Source of the DNA: Costus lasius
Taxonomy: Eukaryota; Streptophyta; Magnoliopsida; Zingiberales; Costaceae
Assembly: GCA_027563935.2 (NCBI GenBank)
Contig: CM050454.1
Span: 44,358,596-44,422,595 of the forward strand
Direction of reading: 5' to 3'
DNA length: 64,000 nucleotides
Made by a program: the position numbers and the translations under genes. Within the stretch, counting starts at the first letter, position 1; the number at the start of each line of letters is the position of its first letter. This document shows, in pieces, positions 21,967 to 31,672 of the stretch. The notes under the pieces were generated by a model. That model made no database searches and was not told the DNA's origin. It saw only the letters and a list, made by a program, of their open reading frames with translations.

Positions 21967-23746
21967 CAAAGTTGATGCATGCATTTTATGATTGCTTCAT
22001 GTTGTGTGATCCATGTTTTAGATCTAGAATTATCAACATGCGAATATACATGTTTCATACCGAAGCTTGTCTATGTTATTTTGCTTGTTGGCGCTTTCAG
22101 GTTTTATCTAAAATCCTTATTACATGCGCGCTCCAAATAGATCTAAGCCCATACTTTAAACCCTTAGACGGGTTACTAGGGTTGAAGTCACCCCCTAGGT
22201 TAGATCCAGAATGTCTGATCAGATCATCTGACAACCTGAATGGGTCGATCAGATAGCACCTTGGCGCAAGCCTATGGTGGCTATAGGTCGACTGCACACA
22301 GGTGTGTAGCGATGTCTGATTGAGACAACTAATGAACGCACCTGAGTTAGGCCCGGGGGTCACGCCCGTTTGCCAGACCTCAGTGTGGTCGTTCAGCCCT
22401 GGCGCATGCATAGTTGACCTTATGGTCGACGCAAGTCAGTTAGGACTTGGTGCGTGCAAGGGCAGTGGATCTGACTAGGTTGGATGAGTGGATCCCTAGT
22501 AATGGACCGTTGTAAGGTAGTAAGGGCGAATAAGGAAATTAAAATTGATACCTATGGGTTTTCGAAATTTAATTTTCTTGGTTGGATCACATGTTTGAAT
22601 GTTGCATATGCTTGTTTATTTCTTCTTATGTGGGCTGCCCATATTAATTGTGTGCTGTGCTGGGGCCTGCGTGCCTGTATTAAAAATTGTAAATTAATTA
22701 TTGTGATCTGCGCATCACATTGTTTTAATTTATAAAATGTTAGTGACCTGCGTGTCACTCTTGTCTAGATAGTTAAATTTGTAATTTAATTTGACAAGAG
22801 CACAGTGCACACTTGGCATAGGCGCATGCAGCAAGTGGCTGGACCAGGTGGGAGGTCTAGGGATCGACCCTAGGACCAGGCGCATATTCCTGGTGGGCGC
22901 ACCTATGCTGCAGATGGCGCTTGGGCCCTGGTTTGGGCCAGATGAGCAGCTAAAGACCCATGAACAGCAAGTGAAGACTTAATTTAAATTAAGGTCTTCT
23001 AGGGCTATGGGCTTTTACCACATAAGATTCATGCTTTCTTTTATTGTTTAAATATTAGAATTGCATGATTAGTTTATCTTCTGCTATCACCATAGGAATT
23101 GCATGATAGTGAAGAAGATAAAAGACCGTTAAAATCCAACGATCAAATATCAAGCTCGTAAGCCTTCTGACGCGAAACCTCACTGTTCTGATTATCGTTG
23201 GAGCCGTGTTGTACCCACTCAGTGGGCACGTCCATCTATCTTCAGACGGTGCGGGACTACACCTGTGTGTTACAGAGTAGGGATTTATCCCTTCTCGTTG
23301 CTCAGCATAGCACATGGTGGTCCAGGGAGTAGGTCGGGTCAGCTTGACCGTGTAGGCTACATATGTGGCGCATATGGTAGCACATGGAGGCAGCCATCTG
23401 TGGGGTCAGAGACTGTGTTGTACCAACTCAGTTGGCACAGTCTGCTGGATTGCCCGGATGAAGGGGAATCGCACGGGTTGGCGATTGGCTGGGACAGCCT
23501 ACCAGAGATTAGTGCTTGTACTCTCTGTGCATCTTATCTCGCCTGAGCGGGACGCGGAGACCAAGTATGAAATCTGGATCCCATCTCACTAAAAGAGTTC
23601 TACTCTTTCGGGCTGTTTTGCTGGATTTTTCACGCCTGATAAAATAGTGAGAAAAAGAATCTTTCTTAAGTCCTGATTGATTCTTATACATTGATACTGA
23701 CCTTGCTGTTCTTGCATTGTTGTAGATACCTGCAGCAACGAACACC
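21967..23746 (+). other. Copia alpha untranslated leader
   Basis: About 1.8 kb without credible coding sequence. It aligns with the beta leader throughout and, from about 23150, with the leaders of copias A and C. Hairpins lie at 23214-23226, 23360-23376, 23423-23435 and 23538-23551. A pyrimidine-rich stretch ending TTGTTGTAG (to 23726) precedes the start codon by about 20 bases and resembles a 3' splice site. Confidence 0.75.
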
Positions 23747-26700
23747 ATGAACTTCAATGTGCGATCCCTACTAGAAAGAGAGAAGTTTGCTGGGCCGAAC
23801 TTCTCTGACTGGTTTGGACACCTTAAGATCGTTCTTAAGGCAGAGAGGAAACTGTATGTCCTCGAGACGGCGATACCGCCGCAGCCCGCTCCGAACGCCG
23901 CAAGGGCGGTTCGGGAAGCCTATGAAAAGCACGTCAATGATAGCATTGATGTCGCTTGCCTGATGCTAGCGTCTATGACGCCACCGCTGCAGCGTCAGCA
24001 TGAGGATATGTCAGCTATACAGATTATAGCAAACCTCAAGATGCTGTATGCTGCACAGGCGAGGACTGAACGCTATAATTTGACTAAGCTCTTCTTTCAT
24101 AGCAAACTGGCTGAAGGGAGCCCAGTGGGAACTCACGTGCTCAAGATGATTGGGCACAAGGAGGCTCTAGAGAAACTGGGGCATACCATCAACCAGGAGC
24201 TTGCTGTGGACATTATTCTGCAGTCTCTCCCGCCATCATTCGACGCGTTCATTATTAATTTTAATATGAACAAAATCGATTGTACTCCGGCAGAGCTGCT
24301 GAATATGCTCTTGACCACTGAGGAGACTCTGAAGGGTAAGCCTTCGACCTCTGTCTTGATGGTTCCTTCAAGGAACAAGAAGAAGGGGAAGAAGGGCAAG
24401 GCCCCGGTCAAGAATTACAGCAAGGCTCTGAAGCAAAAGGTCAAGCGGTCTAAGGAATACAGGTGTTTCCACTGTGGCCAGCTGGGTCACTGGAAAAAGG
24501 ACTGTAAAGCGCTCCAAGGAGATAAGAGGGGAAGCTTCGCTTCTGGCTCAGGTATATTTGTGACTGAGGTCATGTTATCTTCTTCTATATCATGGGTGTT
24601 GGACACTGCATGTGGAGTTCACATTTGTTCAAATGTACAGGAACTCAAGAGAAGAAGGCAGGTGGGACAGCATGAGGTGGACCTACGCGTTGGAAACGGA
24701 GCACGGGTTGCTGCTGTTGCTGTAGGAGACTACTTCATTTCTTTACCATCTGGCATTGTATTGGAACTAGACAATTGTTACTTTGTTCCCAGTATAACTA
24801 AAAATATTATCTCCATTCCTGCTCTTGTCAGGAAGGGATTTTCCTTTGAATGCAATATTTCAAAGTGTATTTTGTCTTTTGATAATATTGTTTATGCAAC
24901 TGGTTCAATTAACAATGGGTTATACATGTTGGACATGGAATGTTCGATACAGCAAATTGATATTAAGAAAGCCAAGTATGCTGATGACAGCACCTTGCTA
25001 TGGCATAGTCGTTTAGGCCATATTAACGAGAAACGCATTAAGCGGTTGCATGATCATGGACTGCTGGGATCATTCTCCTATAAGGAGATTGATACATGCA
25101 AAGCTTGTTTAATGGGTAAAATGACGAAGTCACCTTTTCCTCACAAAGGTCAAAGGGCTTCAGGTTTACTTGACCTTATACACAGTGATGTGTGTGGGCC
25201 ATTTAGTAAACATGCCAGAGGTGGCTATCAGTACTTCATTACCTTTACTGATGATTTCAGTAGGTATGGCTATGTCTATCTGATGAGACATAAGAGTGAA
25301 TCTTTTGACAAGTTCAAAGAGTTCAAGAATGAAGTACAAAATCAGCTAGGCCGAAATATCAAGGCACTTCGCTCAGATCGAGGTGGTGAATACTTGAGTC
25401 ATACGTTTACTGACTATCTGAAGGAGTGTGGGATTATCTCACAGCTCACTCCGCCAGGAACACCGCAATGGAATGGTGTGTCCGAGAGGAGAAATAGAAC
25501 GTTACTTGATATGGTTCGTTCTATGATGAGTCAGGCTACTCTTCCATACTCCTTTTGGGGTTTTGCGCTGGAAACAGCTGCAAAGGTACTAAACCGAGTG
25601 CCATCCAAGGCAGTTTCTAAGACTCCATATGAGTTATGGTATGGGAAACAGCCGAGCTTGACATTTATCAGGATCTGGGGCTGCGAGGCTTATGTCAAAA
25701 AGCTCGCCTCTGGGAAACTAGAGAGCAGATCTGACAAATGTATCTTTGTCGGTTACCCTAAGGAAACTAAGGGTTATTATTTCTACGATCCCAAGGAGAA
25801 CAAGGTTTTTGTTGCTCGGACGGCCATATTTCTTGAGAAGGAGTTTCTTCTGCAAGAGGCCAGTGGGAGAGAAATAAAACTGGATGAGAATCCAGAAGAA
25901 GGACAAAGTGATCAAGCACAGTTGGATGAGCCTGAGCCGGTAGAACAGGTTATTGAACAACCTGAGGCTCAGATATCACGGGAACCGCGAAGATCGGGTA
26001 GGATCCGTCGACAGCCTGAGCGCTATGACGGAGTCTACATCATTGATAATGATGAACCCCTCACTTATGCGGATGCGGTCAGTGGACCGGAGTCAGCGAG
26101 ATGGCTTGAAGCTATGCGCGCCGAGATGGACTCCATGTCAGATAACCAAGTTTGGGATTTGGTTGATCCGCCTTCGGGAGTTATCCCTATAGGCTGTAAA
26201 TGGATCTTCAAGAAGAAGATTGACATGGATGGTAACGTGGTTACCTATAAAGGCAGGCTAGTTGCGAAAGGTTTCAAACAAATCTACGGGATAGATTATG
26301 ATGAAACTTTCTCACCTGTAGCCATGTTTAAGTCTATTCGGATTCTTTTCGCGATAGCTGCATACTATGATTATGAGATCTGGCAGATGGATGTGAAAAC
26401 AGCTTTCCTTAATGGAAATCTGGATGAGGATGTGTACATGACACAACCAGAGGGTTTCACTAATCCAGCAGATCGTCATAAGATATGCAAGTTAAAGAAG
26501 TCTATTTATGGACTTAAGCAAGCATCTAGAAGCTGGAATATTCGTTTTGATGAATCAGTCACCGAATTTGGTTTCATCAAGAACGAGGATGACCCGTGTG
26601 TATATAAGAGGTTTAGTGGGAGCGTAATTACTTTTCTAGTCCTCTATGTCGATGACATCTTGATCATTGGAAATGACATTCCTGAAATGCATGCTGTGAA

Positions 26701-27610
26701 GGCATGGCTGAGGAAATGTTTCCAGATGAAAGATTTAGGAGAAGCAGCCTATGTGTTAGGTGTGAAGATCTACAGGGATAGATCTAAGAGGCTTCTCGGG
26801 CTGTGCCAGAGTACTTACATCGATAAGGTCCTGGAGAGATTTCACTTAGAGAATTCTAAGAAAGGATATCTTCCAGTCAGACATGGTCTGAATCTTTCAA
26901 AGAGTCAGTGTCCACAAACACAGACTGAGAAAGATGAAATGAACAATACGCCTTATGCTTCGGCTATTGGTTCTATTATGTATGCGATGTTGTGTACTCG
27001 CCCAGACGTCGCTTACGGGTTAAGCGTGACCAGTCGTTACCAAAGTAATCCAGGTATGGCGCACTGGATTGCAGTCAAGAACATTTTAAAATATCTGCGG
27101 AGGACCAAAGATATGTTCTTGATATATGGTGGTCAGGAAGAACTCAGTATTGAAGGATATACTGACGCTTCGTTCCAGTCGGACCAGGATGATTTCCGAT
27201 CGCAATCAGGCTATGTTTTTAGCTTGAATGGAGGTGCAGTGGTGTGGAAGAGTTTCAAACAGTCAACTGTTGCTGATTCCACAACAGAAGCCGAGTATGT
27301 TGCAGCCTCGGAAGCATCCAAGGAGGCAGTGTGGATTCGTAAGTTCGTGAGAGAACTTGGTGTTGTTCCTTCGAGTGCAGATCCTTTGGTTATCTTTTGT
27401 GATAACACTGGAGCAATCGCACAAGCAAAGGAACCACGGTCGCACCAGAAGTCCAAGCACATACAGAGACGGTTTCATTTGATCAGGGAGATCATAGATC
27501 GTGGCGAGATCAAAGTATGCAAGGTTCATACAGATGACAATCTGGCTGACCCGCTTACCAAGCCTCTGGCGCAGCAGAAGCATGAGAAGCACTGTAATAA
27601 TATGGGTTGA
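23747..27610 (+). CDS. gag-pol: Copia gag-pol polyprotein (alpha), essentially intact
   Basis: A 1287-residue polyprotein that would build particles, cleave itself, copy RNA into DNA and integrate it. Domains: gag about 1-225; basic stretch 209-236; CCHC knuckle Cys240-Cys243-His248-Cys253; protease Asp286-Thr-Ala-Cys-Gly; integrase zinc residues His420, His425, Cys451, Cys454; catalytic Asp481, Asp544, Glu580 with the standard 35-residue spacing; RT about 800-1050 with Tyr-Val-Asp-Asp at 967-970; RNase H from about 1130 with Asp1140 and Asp1219. Gag and pol share one frame, as usual for plant copia. One base missing near 27607 gives a stop seven residues earlier than in beta, after all catalytic motifs. 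The clade is Tork-like but not firmly assigned. Confidence 0.95.
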   Translation: MNFNVRSLLEREKFAGPNFSDWFGHLKIVLKAERKLYVLETAIPPQPAPNAARAVREAYEKHVNDSIDVACLMLASMTPPLQRQHEDMSAIQIIANLKMLYAAQARTERYNLTKLFFHSKLAEGSPVGTHVLKMIGHKEALEKLGHTINQELAVDIILQSLPPSFDAFIINFNMNKIDCTPAELLNMLLTTEETLKGKPSTSVLMVPSRNKKKGKKGKAPVKNYSKALKQKVKRSKEYRCFHCGQLGHWKKDCKALQGDKRGSFASGSGIFVTEVMLSSSISWVLDTACGVHICSNVQELKRRRQVGQHEVDLRVGNGARVAAVAVGDYFISLPSGIVLELDNCYFVPSITKNIISIPALVRKGFSFECNISKCILSFDNIVYATGSINNGLYMLDMECSIQQIDIKKAKYADDSTLLWHSRLGHINEKRIKRLHDHGLLGSFSYKEIDTCKACLMGKMTKSPFPHKGQRASGLLDLIHSDVCGPFSKHARGGYQYFITFTDDFSRYGYVYLMRHKSESFDKFKEFKNEVQNQLGRNIKALRSDRGGEYLSHTFTDYLKECGIISQLTPPGTPQWNGVSERRNRTLLDMVRSMMSQATLPYSFWGFALETAAKVLNRVPSKAVSKTPYELWYGKQPSLTFIRIWGCEAYVKKLASGKLESRSDKCIFVGYPKETKGYYFYDPKENKVFVARTAIFLEKEFLLQEASGREIKLDENPEEGQSDQAQLDEPEPVEQVIEQPEAQISREPRRSGRIRRQPERYDGVYIIDNDEPLTYADAVSGPESARWLEAMRAEMDSMSDNQVWDLVDPPSGVIPIGCKWIFKKKIDMDGNVVTYKGRLVAKGFKQIYGIDYDETFSPVAMFKSIRILFAIAAYYDYEIWQMDVKTAFLNGNLDEDVYMTQPEGFTNPADRHKICKLKKSIYGLKQASRSWNIRFDESVTEFGFIKNEDDPCVYKRFSGSVITFLVLYVDDILIIGNDIPEMHAVKAWLRKCFQMKDLGEAAYVLGVKIYRDRSKRLLGLCQSTYIDKVLERFHLENSKKGYLPVRHGLNLSKSQCPQTQTEKDEMNNTPYASAIGSIMYAMLCTRPDVAYGLSVTSRYQSNPGMAHWIAVKNILKYLRRTKDMFLIYGGQEELSIEGYTDASFQSDQDDFRSQSGYVFSLNGGAVVWKSFKQSTVADSTTEAEYVAASEASKEAVWIRKFVRELGVVPSSADPLVIFCDNTGAIAQAKEPRSHQKSKHIQRRFHLIREIIDRGEIKVCKVHTDDNLADPLTKPLAQQKHEKHCNNMG

Positions 27611-27636
27611 GATTTCTCAACCATTAGATTAAGTGC

Positions 27637-27647
27637 AAGTGGGAGAT
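27637..27647 (+). promoter_or_regulatory. Copia alpha polypurine tract
   Basis: AAGTGGGAGAT immediately precedes the 3' LTR and would prime plus-strand DNA synthesis. The same run precedes the 3' LTRs of beta (35567-35577) and copia C (53260-53270). Confidence 0.85.
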
Positions 27648-29350
27648 TGTTGGGGTATGCCCTTAAGGCTAATGTTTGAGGCCTATGGGAATGTATTTGT
27701 ATCATGTAATAAACTGTTATGTTTATAAAGGCATGGTTGTTATTCAGTTAGCTACATTGTCTTGCTGCAATATATGTTCTTCTGAATAATGTCTCAAAGC
27801 TGTTCAGCTCGGCTGACATGCTATTATGTCCTTAGTCGATATATCTTGGTGAACATGAGACAGCCTTGATATTGTTAAGACTAATATGTGTTCTAATCTT
27901 ATAGGATGCTTCGAGCATGGAATAAGATGTAGACTCATGGGTACATTGGATGTACTGGACAGACCCTACTAGGATGTTCAATTGTTTGTCACAATGTGAA
28001 TATTCCTTGAATGTGACAAGTGGCACATTTCCTCTGACTTGAGATCACTTGTGTTATCTAAATGATGATTGCCATTGTTTTGAGGTAGTTCAATATCATT
28101 TGAAACATAATGATTATAGACTATCTTGGATGGTGAGCTTGAATCAGGTTAGGGCACTAGTGATAGACATAGGATTGCCGTCTCCTTGTTTAAGGAGTGT
28201 GATGTTCTAAAGGGGCCCCCTGGATGAGATGATTGAGAAAAGTGTATGGCCATACCCAGGTGACTATGTTCATCTGTTCTGATCATGCTCATCATATTGG
28301 AGTTACGAGCTTGACAGGCTTGTCCAATAAGAACATCCAGTGGCAAAGGAAATATGTATGCTTTGTGAAATGATTCACACTTGTGCTGTGGTTTGGGTGT
28401 AGTCTTGGAAGACTCTTTCCTTTATATCGGGAGACAGTGATGTGTTGCTAGATACCCCTCACTGATCGTGATAATGTGAATTATCGTTACCGACATTTAA
28501 AGGAAACCCTCAGGGTCGCACAATTTGATGATATGGCTTACTTAAGTCAGGTCGTGTGGACTGAATTGTTCGGGTTCAGTTTAAAGGGATTTAATCTCTG
28601 ATTGTGAGTGAGATCTGGTCTGATCATGTTTGATTGATTAGGGCTTGAGATCGGTAAGCTTCGATCGGGAGAATAGATGCCAGATCGGTCAGATCAAGAG
28701 CATCGAAGAGATTGACGGTTAGATCTGAAGCCTTAGGGTTTAAGTAAGATCTAGACCATATTGCTTGGGTTAATTGGTCTTGGACCAAACCGATGTGAAC
28801 TGGCTCATTGGTTGAGCGCATGGTTCAAGTGATGTGGCATTTGCGATTGGGTAAACCCAAGAGCGCACGTTGAGAAGTGGATGCTATTTTTGGATAGCAC
28901 TTCTACTAATCGTGGCCATGACTCACGATTGCCACACTTCACGCCCCCCTTCTCTTTGTTCGTCGCCAACGCTTGGCTTAGACGAGACAACATCTCGGCT
29001 AGAGAAGAGAGGACGACAAGAGAGAAAAACTCACTCAAGCAAGGCGATCTCTTCTCCCTTCCATTCGACAAAGGCTTCTTGGAACCTTGCTAGCACAAGG
29101 AGCACCAAGGAAAGTAGGCGACACCAATTGTGTGCGTCACCTTAGGAGAAGGCTCGCTTGCGCCTTTCCTTCCAAGTTTTCATCCAACGCATATGGCTAT
29201 GGTATGAATTCAAGTTTACTTAAGTTGATCATATATCATGCAATAGATTCTTTCAAACCCTTAATTCCGCTGCAAAAGTTTTATGCGCCATATGTCTAGG
29301 GTTTTTGCTCCCCCTAGAAGGGGACCCCCTTAGGTTAAGGGGTACTTTCA
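27648..29350 (+). repeat. Copia alpha 3' LTR
   Basis: This 1703-bp partner of 20251-21952 ends CTTTCA, then the TSD aaggg, then the interrupted beta LTR. Confidence 0.94.
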
Positions 29351-29896
29351 AAGGGCTTGGTTCACTTTGGGTGAACGCTTAAGCCTTCAATACTTTCCAT
29401 CTTTGGAATTCGGTTTCAAGTGGATTGTGTGTAACGCCTCCACATTAGTGTGGGAGGTTACTCACTTGTCGAATTCTCTTGTGAAGGCTTCTCCAATTTC
29501 GGTGAAGAAAGGACTTGACGAAAACAAGAGAAAGGAGTCTCGCCAAGCAAGATTTTCCCTTCCCTTCCATACGAAAAGGAACCTTGAAGCCTTGCTAGCA
29601 CAAGGACGACAAGGTGTAGGCCAATTTCTTCTTGTGTGTGGCACACTTTGGAGGAGAACCCTATCGTTCTCTAGCTTCCAAGCCGAGTCCAATCCTCATG
29701 GCAATGGTATGAATTCTCTCTTATCCATTCAATCGTTCGAAGTTGATCATGAGAACATGTAACATGCGATTAGTTGAAACCCTAGCATCTTCATGGATTG
29801 AATGAAATATGCGCCACCCACTCTTAGGGTTTTCGGCCCCCCCCCTCTTGAAAGGGGTTTTATCCGCTTGCGCTCCCCCTAGAAGGGGACCCAACA
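29351..29896 (+). repeat. Copia beta 5' LTR, second part
   Basis: This matches 36769-37309 of the beta 3' LTR. It begins with the duplicated aaggg and ends GGGACCCAACA. A C-run is longer here (near 29838-29847) than in the 3' LTR. Confidence 0.92.
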
Positions 29897-29898
29897 AT

Positions 29899-29910
29899 TG
29901 GTATCAGAGC
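29899..29910 (+). promoter_or_regulatory. Copia beta primer-binding site
   Basis: TGGTATCAGAGC lies three bases after the LTR end and is complementary to the 3' end of initiator-methionine tRNA. Confidence 0.92.
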
Positions 29911-31672
29911 CGGTCTTATATGTTCTTTTGATTGCTTTGAGTGATCCATGTATGTTTGTAGCTTAGATCTATGTTTTTTCTCTTCATGCGAGTATACTAG
30001 TTGATAGTATGTTTAGATTTGCGCATGTATAAGAGTTATCTTGGCGCTAGATGATTGGTGCATGTATGTTGGTTGCGGTTCATGTTATTGTAATTGTGTT
30101 TTTCAAACCCTAAATGACATGCGCGCCCAACTAGATCTAAGTTGCACCTATTGTAAACCCTTAGATGGGTTGATGGGGTTGAAAGCATCATCTTGTATAG
30201 ATCAAGCTAGTCTGATCAGACCATCTGACAGCCTAGATGGGTCGACCAGATAGCACCTGTGCGCAAGCACGAGGTGGCTATAGGTTGACTGCATCAATGG
30301 CGTGTAGCGAGGTCTGGTTGAGACAACCAGTGAACACACATGAGTTAGGCCCGGGGTCACACCCGCTTGCCAGAACTCATGTTGGTTGTTCAGCCCTAGG
30401 GGCATGCATGGTTGACCATTAGGTCAACTCGAGTCAGTTAGGACTTGGTGCATGCAAGGGCTTGGATCTAACTAGATTGATGAGTGGATCCCTATCAATG
30501 GACCATTGTAAGGTAGTAGGGCACATAAGACAAGTAAAATTGATTCCAATGGGATTTGAAAATTTTTATTTTGTCTATGGATCACATGATTGATTGAATG
30601 ATGCCATGATGCTTGTTTATTTAATCTTATGTGGGTTGCCCTATTGTGTGCTGTGCTGGGGCCTGCGTGCCTGGTTAATTATAAGTTAATATTATTGTGA
30701 TCTGCGAATCACATTTTTGTTAATCTATTGTATAATTGACCTGCGAGTCAAAGCTTGTCTAGATAGATCAAAATGTATTTTGATTAGACAAGAGCATAAA
30801 GGCACACATCCAAGAGGGGCATTCAGCTGGTGGCGCACCTGAGGTGCTCTTGGCGCTAGGGCCCTGGGTTGGACCAGATGAGATGCAAAAGAGCTCAAGT
30901 GAAGACTTAAGTAAAATTAAGGTCTTACTAGGGTTCATGGGCTTTTACCACATAAGATCATGCTTTCTATTTATTGCTTATATAATTAGAATTGCATGTG
31001 TTTATCTTCTGCTATCACCATAGGACTTGAATGATAGTGAAGAAGATAAAAGACCGGTAAAATCCAACGCTAACATATCAAGCTCGGAAAGCCTTCTGAC
31101 GCGAAACCTCACCGTTCTGACTATCGTTGGAGCCGTGTTGTACCCACTCAGTGGGCACGTCCATCTATCTTCAGACGGTGCTGGATTTCACCTGCGTGTT
31201 ACAGAGAAGGGATTTATCGCTTCTCGTTGCTCAGCATAGCACGTGGTGGTCCAGGGAGTAGGTCGGGTCAGCTTGACCATGTAGGCTACATATGTGGCGC
31301 ATATGGTAGCACATGGAGGCAGCCATCTGTGGGATCAGAGACTGTGTTGTACCAACTCAGTTGGCACAGTCTGCTGGATTGCCCAGATGAAGGGGAATCG
31401 CACGGGTTGGCGATTGGCTGGGACAGCCTACTAGAAATTAATGCTTGTCATCTCTGTGCATCTTATCTCGCCTGAGCGGGACGCGGAGACCAAGTATGAA
31501 ATCTGGATCCCATCTCACTAAAAGAGTGTTACTCTTTCGGACTATTTACTGGATTTTTCAGTCAGACAAAATAGTGAGAAAAGAATCTTTCTTAAGTCCT
31601 GGATAGATTCTAAACATTGATACTAACCTTGCTGTTCTTGCATTGTTGTAGATACCTGCAGCAACGAACACC
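29911..31672 (+). other. Copia beta untranslated leader
   Basis: 1.76 kb without a gene. It aligns with the alpha leader but has several short deletions (for example around 30800). Hairpins correspond to those of alpha: 31143-31155, 31289-31305, 31352-31364 and 31467-31480. TTGTTGTAG ends about 20 bases before the ATG. Confidence 0.75.

Larger units (their letters stand above)
20251..29350 (+). mobile_element. Copia alpha: full-length family-B element nested in beta's LTR
   Basis: A 9.1-kb element from TGTTGGGG to CTTTCA, flanked by the TSD aaggg (20246-20250 and 29351-29355). It has complete LTRs (20251-21952 and 27648-29350), primer-binding site, leader, a single open gag-pol and polypurine tract. 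I find one indel between its two LTRs, so it is probably the most recent or among the most recent insertions. Host and guest belong to the same family and orientation, which superficially looks like a tandem array. Confidence 0.94.
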
